The notes under the pieces: model-generated
Databases searched by the model: none
Seen by the model: the letters and a program-made list of their open reading frames with translations, nothing else
What the model was told of the DNA's origin: nothing
Program-made: the position numbers and the translations under genes
In this document: positions 1 to 5,012 of the stretch, one piece after another
Position numbering within the stretch: the first letter of the stretch is position 1
Layout: every line of letters begins with the position of its first letter
Source: Bacteroidota bacterium
GTDB taxonomy: Bacteria; Bacteroidota; Bacteroidia; Flavobacteriales; Flavobacteriaceae
Direction: 5' to 3'
Length of the DNA stretch: 16,684 nt
Assembly: GCA_022560715.1 (NCBI GenBank)
Contig: JADFSQ010000007.1
Span: 1-16,684, forward strand

Positions 1-343
1 AAAAGCTCAAGAGGCTTTTCTGGAATCGTTAGTGCTTCCAGGTTACAAAGGTATTCATGTTGAAGCACCTCACTTAGCAAGAATTAGCATTTTGAAAATG
101 CTTGATGTCATTGGAACTATTCGAGACATTGATTTTACTTATCTAGCACCTTACCAAGCTGCTGGTAATCCAGAACATGGTCATAGTCCTATACCTACAG
201 GTTATCCTTATCAGATAGATGTTAACTTTACCTTTCATGGTCAAAATATTATTCTAGACAGGCTTGATGCTCTTGATGATAATATAAATATTTACGAGAA
301 AACTCTTTTAGGAGAACTAGGTCAATCTAAGTTTATAATTTAA
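1..343 (+). CDS. 3' end of an unrecognised conserved protein (partial)
   Basis: The frame is open from base 2 to the TAA at 341-343, giving the last 113 residues of a protein whose start lies outside the window. A GTG at 32 could act as a start, but coding-like sequence (KAQEAFLESL) continues in frame upstream of it, so I treat the gene as truncated by the window edge. The fragment is soluble-looking, with no membrane segment or signal. It has a compact middle (PGYKGIHVEAPHLARISIL) and an acidic C-terminal helix region (DRLDALDDNINIYEKTLL). I do not recognise the family and assign no function. It converges on the DUF456 gene, and the two coding regions overlap by 11 bases (333-343). Confidence 0.7.
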   Translation, partial: KAQEAFLESLVLPGYKGIHVEAPHLARISILKMLDVIGTIRDIDFTYLAPYQAAGNPEHGHSPIPTGYPYQIDVNFTFHGQNIILDRLDALDDNINIYEKTLLGELGQSKFII

Positions 344-779
344 TGGGTCGTAAACTTATAAATGTAGAAGTTAAGAATCCCAAAAAAGAACCAAAGGCAG
401 CTTTTAACGCTGTTTTAGAATCACTTTTATTTAAAAGTTCTCCAATATACGCTCCAGCAAAAGGACCTACAATGATTCCGAAAGGACCAAGAAAAATTAA
501 ACCAATTATAAGACCTAAAGTAGTACCAATCATTCCAGCTTTACTACCTCCAAATTTTTTTGTTCCCATTGCAGGAATAATATAATCCAGCAACCAAATT
601 GCTAAAGCAAAAAAGAGAGTAATAATTAAAAATGTCCAATTCATAGGTACTGCATCTGTAAGATGAAGTATGAGCAGACCAAACCAACTTGTTAGCGGTC
701 CTGGTAAAACAGGTAAAAAACTACCAATAATTCCAAGAAGCATAAGAAATACCGAAAGTATCACTAAAAATATATCCAT
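333..779 (-). CDS. DUF456 family small membrane protein
   Basis: This encodes a 148-residue, very hydrophobic, glycine-rich integral membrane protein of the DUF456 type. Features seen are an N-terminal membrane helix, the GIIGSFLPVLPGP turn, a second helix followed by DYIIPAMGTKKFGGSKAG, and a Gly-rich pair of helices ending in GELLNKSDSKTALKAAFGSFLGF. These match my recollection of the flavobacterial family; its molecular role is unknown. I prefer the ATG at 779-777 to the TTG one codon upstream. From memory, related proteins have a further hydrophobic segment after the LTSTF sequence, whereas here the frame ends with ISLRPIKL and overlaps the converging gene, so the C-terminus may be shortened. 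Upstream it faces blaI across a 190-bp divergent region. Confidence 0.85.
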   Translation of the reverse strand: MDIFLVILSVFLMLLGIIGSFLPVLPGPLTSWFGLLILHLTDAVPMNWTFLIITLFFALAIWLLDYIIPAMGTKKFGGSKAGMIGTTLGLIIGLIFLGPFGIIVGPFAGAYIGELLNKSDSKTALKAAFGSFLGFLTSTFISLRPIKL

Positions 780-832
780 CAACTTTTTTGTTTGTATGAC
801 GAAGATAAAACTTAAATGTTACAAATCATTCA

Positions 833-864
833 ACTAATAAATTAGTTTAAACTAAATATTTAGT
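833..864. promoter_or_regulatory. Tandem ACTAA/TTAGT dyads, candidate BlaI operator
   Basis: Two 14-bp dyads lie in tandem. One at 833-846 has 6-bp arms around AA; the other at 851-864 is a perfect palindrome, ACTAAATATTTAGT. Their centres are 18 bp apart. The bases between and overlapping them (842-855) form a third perfect palindrome, so half-sites ACTAA and TTAGT alternate every 9 bp. They sit 106-137 bp upstream of the blaI start, in the spacer shared with the DUF456 gene. BlaI/MecI/CopY repressors bind dyads upstream of their own operon as dimers, so this is the natural operator candidate. The core is not the TACA-nn-TGTA seen in well-studied members, so the assignment is inferred from position and symmetry. 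Confidence 0.45.
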
Positions 865-869
865 TATAT

Positions 870-899
870 TAGCATATTGTTTTATAAAACAATATGCTA
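870..899. repeat. 30-bp perfect palindrome upstream of blaI
   Basis: Bases 870-899 read identically on both strands (TAGCATATTGTTTTA and its reverse complement). As RNA it would form a 13-bp stem with a 4-base loop. No run of T follows, so a simple intrinsic terminator is unlikely. It lies between the tandem dyads and the paired repeat in front of blaI. It could be a further operator, a transcript-stabilising hairpin or a small repeat element. Confidence 0.6.
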
Positions 900-968
900 T
901 GCTGAACTTGTTTCAGTATCTCAAAATCTATAACCAGTATCAAAAGATACTGAAATAAATTCAGTATA
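898..968. repeat. Paired inverted repeat (CTGAA-N5-TTCAG units), REP-like
   Basis: A left arm at 898-921 and a right arm at 945-968 are reverse complements over 24 bp with three mismatches; the inner 11 bp (911-921 and 945-955) are perfect. Each arm is also a small hairpin, CTGAA-N5-TTCAG. This looks like the intergenic palindromic repeats I recall from flavobacterial genomes (GCTGAACTTGTTTCAGCAT type). The right arm ends one base before the blaI ATG, so the repeat forms the whole 5' leader of that gene. Confidence 0.6.
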
Positions 969-969
969 A

Positions 970-1329
970 ATGAAACAACTTACCAAAGCCGAAGAAGATA
1001 TCATGCAAATTTTATGGCAATTAAAAAAAGCAAACGTAAAAAATATCATTGATGAGTTTCCAAAGCCAAAACCAGCATATAACACAGTATCTACAATTGT
1101 TAGAATACTGGAAAGCAAAGGCTTTGTAGATTACAAAAAACAAGGCAAAGGACACATCTATTTTCCTTTGGTGCAACAGCAAGAATACAGCAATCAATCT
1201 ATAAATAAATTGGTGGATAACTACTTTCAAGGGTCGTTTAAAAGTATGGTTTCCTTTTTTATGAAGGAAAACGACATTAACTTAAAAGAGTTAGAATCTG
1301 TTTTAAAAGAAATCAATAAAAGGAAATAG
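970..1329 (+). CDS. BlaI/MecI/CopY family transcriptional repressor
   Basis: This encodes a 119-residue winged-helix repressor. The N-terminal half carries the family pattern LTKAEEDIMQILW, then a recognition-helix region PKPAYNTVSTIVRILESKGF and a wing (KKQGKGHIYFPLV). The C-terminal half is helical and would form the dimerisation domain. In characterised systems such repressors are inactivated when a partnered M56 membrane peptidase senses a signal. Such a gene follows here after a single base, indicating one operon. In Bacteroidota these pairs are common and are not necessarily linked to beta-lactam resistance, so no blaI symbol is given. The ATG start follows a repeat arm with no clear ribosome binding site. 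Length is normal and the frame is intact. Confidence 0.93.
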   Translation: MKQLTKAEEDIMQILWQLKKANVKNIIDEFPKPKPAYNTVSTIVRILESKGFVDYKKQGKGHIYFPLVQQQEYSNQSINKLVDNYFQGSFKSMVSFFMKENDINLKELESVLKEINKRK

Positions 1330-1330
1330 T

Positions 1331-2065
1331 ATGTTACATTATATTTTACAAACCATAGCATTTCAGCTTTTCTTTTTAATTATCTACGATGTGTTTTTAA
1401 AACGCGACACGTTTTTTAATTGGAATAGGGCTTACCTTCTTGTAACAGTTTTACTTTCTATTGTATTGCCATTTATTAAAATAGAAAGTTTTAAACAGGT
1501 AATTCCACAGCAATTTATAATAATGCTTCCCGAAGTTATTTTAGGAAACCTAACACAAACCGAATCTAATTTTGTCTTGGTAAATGGCATTGTGCAAACT
1601 TCTCGATTTATGTTTACTTGGGAATTGTTTTTCGTTTTAGGAGCAACTCTTGCGTTTGTATTATTTACGTATAAGCTCATTAAAATACTTTTTTTAATTT
1701 ATCAAAACCCCAAACGTTGGAAAGGCGATTTGCTTATTATAAAACTTATTAATAGCAATGCTGCATTTTCATTTTTTCATTATGTGTTTTTAGGAGAGTT
1801 TTTAACAACTAAAGACAAAAATACCATTTTAAAACACGAAACAATACACGTAAAACAAAACCATTCGGTAGATTTATTACTGTTTGAAATATTGCGAATC
1901 CTGTTTTGGTTTAACCCTTTGGTGTATATGTATCAAAGTAGAATACGAACGCTTCATGAATATATTGCAGATGCAAAAGCAATAAAATCAGAAGACAAAT
2001 CGCAGTACTACGAAAATTTATTTTTCCTTATAAAACCACCAGCTTTGCAGGTGGTCATGTTCTAA
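1331..2065 (+). pseudogene. M56 (BlaR1/MecR1-like) membrane peptidase, 3'-truncated by an IS remnant
   Basis: The 244-codon frame encodes the N-terminal membrane and protease part of an M56 antirepressor peptidase. Helices lie at about residues 5-22, 34-50 and 98-125. The zinc motif HETIH is at 169-173, with the downstream helix LHEYIADAKA supplying the third ligand region (Glu210). Family members act in the inner membrane and trigger loss of the neighbouring BlaI repressor. Native-looking sequence continues to about residue 231 (QYYENLF). The last dozen codons (LIKPPALQVVMF) are read from the left end of an IS200/IS605-type element, including its hairpin at 2035-2055. The usual C-terminal extension is absent, and nothing resembling it reappears after the element. 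The catalytic core is intact, so residual activity cannot be excluded. It is listed as a pseudogene because of the truncation. Confidence 0.8.
2035..2055 (+). repeat. Left-end hairpin of the IS200/IS605-type remnant
   Basis: A 6-bp stem, ACCACC with GGTGGT, is followed by an A.A mismatch and a GC/GC step closing a TTT loop. In IS200/IS605 elements the transposase recognises subterminal hairpins of this kind. The stem resembles the CACC...GGTG stem at the right end (2211-2227). Confidence 0.55.
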
Positions 2066-2087
2066 AGGCTTTGCCTATCTTTGTTTT

Positions 2088-2172
2088 ATGGGTAAATATA
2101 AGAAAATATGTTAAACATCAAGAAAAGGAAGAGAAAAGTATTGAGGATAGTCAACAAAAGTTTGATTTTAAG
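2088..2172 (+). pseudogene. tnpA remnant, IS200/IS605 Y1 transposase (N- and C-terminal scraps)
   Basis: From the ATG at 2088 the frame reads MGKYKKIC and stops. MGKYKK is a typical start of an IS200-type TnpA in this phylum, as I recall it. From 2101, in another frame, the sequence reads RKYVKHQEKEEK followed by an acidic/Gln stretch ending QQKFDF, which resembles the C-terminal tail of such transposases (RYVKYQE... then QQ.EFDF). The HUH motif and catalytic tyrosine, which would lie between these parts, are missing, so an internal deletion of most of the gene is inferred. Not functional. Confidence 0.6.
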
Positions 2173-2185
2173 ACAGTCCTTTTAA

Positions 2186-2227
2186 GCCCCTTTCAGGGGC
2201 AAGCCAAAGCCACCTTCTTAGAAGGTG
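2186..2227 (+). repeat. Right-end hairpins of the IS200/IS605-type remnant
   Basis: Two stem-loops lie in succession. GCCCC-TTTCA-GGGGC (2186-2200) has a 5-bp stem. CACCTTC-TTA-GAAGGTG (2211-2227) has a 7-bp perfect stem. The second is the likelier transposase recognition hairpin. Either could also end transcription from the blaI operon before rpiB, although neither is followed by a strong T run. Confidence 0.5.
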
Positions 2228-2287
2228 TGATTTTTACAAATATAAAGATTTCCGTTTTTACAGAAACTATTTTTAGATCTTAAAATA

Positions 2288-2722
2288 ATGAATATATCAA
2301 TAGGCAACGACCACGCAGGAACAGATTATAAATTTGCTATTATAAAACATTTAAAAGCTAAAGGAATTACAGTAACAAATCATGGAACAGATACTAATGA
2401 AAGTGTAGATTATCCAGATTTTGTTCATCCTGTAGCAGAGGATGTAGAAACTAAAAAAACGGATTTAGGTATTATTATTTGCGGAAGTGGGAATGGTGCA
2501 AATATGACAGCTAACAAACATCAAAATGTACGCTCTGCATTATGTTGGACAAAAGAGATTACTGCTTTAGCGAGGCAACATAATGACGCCAATGTTTTAA
2601 GTATTCCAGCTCGTTTCACATCCTTACCACTGGCTATTGAAATAGTAGATACGTTTTTAAATACAGATTTCGAAGGAGGAAGACATAAAAAAAGAGTAAG
2701 TAAAATTCCTGCTTCTTGTTAA
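2288..2722 (+). CDS. rpiB: Ribose-5-phosphate isomerase B
   Basis: The gene encodes a 144-residue cytosolic RpiB/LacA/LacB-type isomerase, interconverting ribose 5-phosphate and ribulose 5-phosphate in the non-oxidative pentose phosphate pathway. Diagnostic segments are GNDHAG at residues 6-11, DYPDF (41-45), the catalytic-cysteine loop CGSGNG (Cys65) and HNDANVL (98-104) followed by PARF with the phosphate-binding Arg109. The length is that of the family. The ATG at 2288 follows the IS remnant by about 50 bases, so the original upstream promoter region may have been replaced by the insertion. The stop codon abuts the start of the zinc exporter, indicating co-transcription. Confidence 0.96.
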   Translation: MNISIGNDHAGTDYKFAIIKHLKAKGITVTNHGTDTNESVDYPDFVHPVAEDVETKKTDLGIIICGSGNGANMTANKHQNVRSALCWTKEITALARQHNDANVLSIPARFTSLPLAIEIVDTFLNTDFEGGRHKKRVSKIPASC

Positions 2723-3643
2723 ATGAGTCATTCATACAACCATAATCATTCACATCATAATCATGGTGATTTAAAAGGGCGACCTCTTGTTATATCTATA
2801 TTTTTAAATATTCTTATAACAGTTGCTCAAGTTATTGGCGGATTATTATCTGGAAGTTTAGCATTGTTAAGTGATGCACTTCATAATTTTACAGATGTCC
2901 TTTCGCTAATTGTAAGTTACATTGCTAACGTTTTATCACAAAAAAAAGCATCTATCAATCGAACTTTTGGTTATAAACGTGCCGAAATTCTTGCAGCATT
3001 TATAAATGCATCTACCTTAATTATTATAGCTGTTATATTAATTATTGAAGCGATTAAACGGTTTCAGAATCCTCAAGAAATTGAATCCAATCTTGTTATT
3101 TGGTTGTCTCTATTAGGAATTGTAGCAAATGGCATTAGTGTTTTATTACTAAAGAAAGATGCTGATGTTAATATGAATATGCGAAGTGCTTATTTACATT
3201 TATTTACAGATATGTTAGCAAGTGTTGCTGTGCTTATTGGTGGCTTACTCATGAAATTTTACCAAATGTTTTGGGTAGATAGTGTGTTAACTTTGGCGAT
3301 AGCATTGTATTTAATTTGGGTTGGATATGATTTGTTAAAAAATTCGTTTAAAGTTTTAATGTTGTTCACTCCAGAAGATATTCAAGTTAAGGAAATTGTA
3401 AAAGAGCTTCAGCAATTAACAGAAATAAAAAATGTACACCATATACATATCTGGCAGCTCAACGAACAAGAAATCCATCTGGAAGCACATATAGATTTTA
3501 ATAAAGACATTTTAATATCACAATTTGATGTCGTCCTACATAAGATCGAAGAATTGTTATATCATAAATTTGAAATTAATCATGTAAACATCCAACCAGA
3601 ATTTGGTAAATGCGATAGTAAAGATGTCATTGTACAAGATTAA
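2723..3643 (+). CDS. CDF-family zinc (cation) efflux transporter, ZitB/CzcD type
   Basis: This encodes a 306-residue cation diffusion facilitator that exchanges cytosolic Zn2+ (possibly also Co2+ or Cd2+) for protons at the inner membrane. A His-rich cytosolic N-terminus (seven His in the first 14 residues) precedes six predicted membrane helices. The transport-site motifs are HNFTD (54-58) in helix 2 and HLFTD (159-163) in helix 5. The HxxxD pair is typical of zinc-selective members. A C-terminal cytosolic regulatory domain follows from about residue 210 and includes HHIHIWQL and EIHLEAHI. The ATG directly follows the rpiB TAA without spacing, so translation may be coupled. The frame is complete and there is no obvious metal-responsive regulator beside it. 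Confidence 0.95.
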   Translation: MSHSYNHNHSHHNHGDLKGRPLVISIFLNILITVAQVIGGLLSGSLALLSDALHNFTDVLSLIVSYIANVLSQKKASINRTFGYKRAEILAAFINASTLIIIAVILIIEAIKRFQNPQEIESNLVIWLSLLGIVANGISVLLLKKDADVNMNMRSAYLHLFTDMLASVAVLIGGLLMKFYQMFWVDSVLTLAIALYLIWVGYDLLKNSFKVLMLFTPEDIQVKEIVKELQQLTEIKNVHHIHIWQLNEQEIHLEAHIDFNKDILISQFDVVLHKIEELLYHKFEINHVNIQPEFGKCDSKDVIVQD

Positions 3644-3650
3644 TATTGTC

Positions 3651-3670
3651 ATTCCTGCGAAGGCAGGAAT
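3651..3670. repeat. Hairpin intergenic repeat (ATTCCTGC-N4-GCAGGAAT)
   Basis: A perfect 8-bp stem closes a GAAG loop just after the zinc-exporter stop. It is embedded in GTCATTCCTGCGAAGGCAGG, a sequence I recall as a widespread intergenic repeat in flavobacterial genomes. It may protect the 3' end of the rpiB/exporter transcript or act as a weak terminator, although no T tract follows directly. Confidence 0.6.
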
Positions 3671-3707
3671 CCAATTTAAAAAGATTACACTTTTTTGAGA
3701 AATAGAT

Positions 3708-4151
3708 ATGTTAAAAATAATAACTAAAACATTCGACCAACTTACAACACAAGAGCTTTATGATATTCTACAGCTACGAAACGAAATTTTTGTTGTAGAG
3801 CAAGATTGCGTTTATCAAGATGTTGATGGTAAAGACCAAAAAGCACTACATGTTTTAGGGTTTAAAAATGAAACTTTAGTTGCTTATACTCGTCTTTTTA
3901 AACCAGGTGATTATTTTAAACAAGCAAATATTGGTCGTGTTGCTGTATCGAAAAACGAAAGGAATCACAAATACGGTTATGATATTATGAATGTTTCAAT
4001 AAAAACTGTAAAAGATGTTTTTAATGAAACAATAATTATAATATCTGCACAAACCTATTTAATAACATTCTATAACAATCTTGGATTTAAAGAAGTAGGA
4101 GAAGAGTATATAGAAGATGGAATTCCTCATGTTGCAATGGTTATTAAATAA
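3708..4151 (+). CDS. GNAT-family N-acetyltransferase, ElaA-like
   Basis: The 147-residue protein has the GCN5-related acetyltransferase layout of the ElaA subgroup. An N-terminal part (LYDILQLRNEIFVVEQDCVYQDVDG) is very characteristic of ElaA proteins. It is followed by a strand-rich core (HVLGFKNETLVAYTRLF), the acetyl-CoA strand IGRVAVS at about 76-82, and a C-terminal FYNNLGFKEVGEEYIEDGIPH. The pyrophosphate-binding loop reads ERNHKYGYDIM instead of the usual R-G-x-G-x-G/A, so cofactor binding may be altered. The substrate is unknown. Its stop lies two bases from the stop of the converging OmpA-domain gene. Confidence 0.88.
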   Translation: MLKIITKTFDQLTTQELYDILQLRNEIFVVEQDCVYQDVDGKDQKALHVLGFKNETLVAYTRLFKPGDYFKQANIGRVAVSKNERNHKYGYDIMNVSIKTVKDVFNETIIIISAQTYLITFYNNLGFKEVGEEYIEDGIPHVAMVIK

Positions 4152-4159
4152 TATTATTT
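4146..4159. terminator. AT-only palindrome spanning two convergent stop codons
   Basis: The perfect palindrome AAATAATATTATTT covers the stop codons of the acetyltransferase and the OmpA-domain gene, whose ends are two bases apart. It contains no G or C, so the hairpin would be weak. A C then TTTTT follows on the plus strand. It is a possible but poor bidirectional terminator. Confidence 0.2.
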
Positions 4160-4987
4160 CTTTTTATCGGAAATATATGTAATAAGTATTTCTACACGTC
4201 TATCGAATTTTGGGTCGCCACCAAGCGGAAATTTTCTGCGCATTCCGACATATTTCATTCGTTTTTTAGAAACACCTTTTTTTGCTAAATAGTCGTAAAT
4301 AAATTTTGCTCTAACTAAAGAAAGGTTTTGCTTTTTTGTTTCAGCATCAACCGCATCTCTGCTATTTTGTGTACAGCACACATGACCTTGAATTCTAAAA
4401 TATATATTTTCCCTTTCAATCAGAATTTCGGCTAAATTATCCAGAGCTTCTTTAGATTCTTCAAGGACTGTTCTGTATCCTATTTCGAATAAGATATTTT
4501 TCAATACAATTTTATCTCCAACCACAAACTCGACGCTTGTACTTTTTTTAGTTTCTTCTTTGTCTGGAACAACACTTGATTTAGAAGGTTTTATTTGTAC
4601 AATAATTTCCACTTTTCTATTTAAGCTTCTAATAATATTTATGTCTTTGGTATTTACAATTTTAAGTAAAATTTCTCCTTTGCCATCTACATTACGAATT
4701 AAGGTTTTGTCTATATTATTGTTTGAAAACAAATCTTTAATAATATCAGCTCTTTGTTGAGATAAATTAAGATTATAAGTATCACTTCCTATATCATCAC
4801 AGAATCCATAAATTGATATTTTTTCAACTTCTACACTATCAATTTTTTGTATAAATAAAAGAAGCCTGTTTTCTTCTATGGTCGGTATTTTGTATTCAGA
4901 AGTGTCAAAATATACCTCGTGCTTAAATTCGTTTTGAGCGAATACAACATTACTTATTAATAAAAAAAGAAATAGTATTGTTTTCAT
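4154..4987 (-). CDS. Periplasmic protein with two tandem OmpA-like domains
   Basis: This encodes 277 residues with a clear Sec signal peptide (MKTILFLFLLISNVVFA, cleavage before Gln18) and no beta-barrel domain. Two OmpA/MotB-like domains follow. Domain 1 (about 25-130) has GFCDDIGSD at 61-69, LSQQRA, and NRKVEI at 123-128. Domain 2 (about 160-270) has FEIG, GHVCC at 201-205, LSLVRAKFIYDYLAKKG and DRRVEI. Such domains usually bind meso-diaminopimelate of peptidoglycan through a conserved Asp and Arg. Domain 1 keeps both; domain 2 has Cys-Cys where the GHTD aspartate normally lies. A basic, Ser-rich linker joins them. It is the last gene of the minus-strand cluster, 25 bases after the S41 protease, which suggests a shared role in the cell envelope. 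Confidence 0.88.
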   Translation of the reverse strand: MKTILFLFLLISNVVFAQNEFKHEVYFDTSEYKIPTIEENRLLLFIQKIDSVEVEKISIYGFCDDIGSDTYNLNLSQQRADIIKDLFSNNNIDKTLIRNVDGKGEILLKIVNTKDINIIRSLNRKVEIIVQIKPSKSSVVPDKEETKKSTSVEFVVGDKIVLKNILFEIGYRTVLEESKEALDNLAEILIERENIYFRIQGHVCCTQNSRDAVDAETKKQNLSLVRAKFIYDYLAKKGVSKKRMKYVGMRRKFPLGGDPKFDRRVEILITYISDKKK

Positions 4988-5012
4988 TTTAAATGTATCG
5001 AAACCAAATAAA

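Larger units (their letters stand above)
2027..2235 (+). mobile_element. Internally deleted IS200/IS605-type element (MITE-like remnant)
   Basis: The stretch has the architecture of an IS200/IS605 insertion. A left-end hairpin (ACCACC...GGTGGT, 2035-2055) and a small AGGC-TTT-GCCT hairpin (2066-2076) precede an ATG at 2088 opening MGKYKK. Right-end hairpins follow: GCCCC-TTTCA-GGGGC (2186-2200) and CACCTTC-TTA-GAAGGTG (2211-2227). Between them only the first few codons and the last few dozen codons of a Y1 transposase remain, in different frames. Such elements carry no terminal inverted repeats and make no target duplication, so the outer ends are estimates. It could move only if a full-length TnpA elsewhere in the genome acts on it. 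Family assignment rests on remembered TnpA termini and the hairpin layout. Confidence 0.65.

Noticed and set aside
343..585. An 80-codon plus-strand frame opposite the DUF456 gene.
   Set aside because: It is fully antisense to a convincing membrane-protein gene, and its Pro/Lys-rich composition mirrors the Gly/Leu-rich opposite strand.
833..968. A CRISPR array or att site in the palindrome-rich region.
   Set aside because: The repeats are short inverted dyads without regular spacers, and there are no cas or integrase genes nearby.
970..2065. A beta-lactam resistance operon at the BlaI/M56 pair.
   Set aside because: No beta-lactamase or penicillin-binding protein gene is present, and such regulator pairs in Bacteroidota occur in many other contexts.
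2071..2283. A 70-codon open frame on the plus strand between the M56 gene and rpiB.
   Set aside because: It begins inside a hairpin, and its middle matches a transposase tail with the hairpins of the element translated after it. It is read-through of an IS remnant, not a gene.
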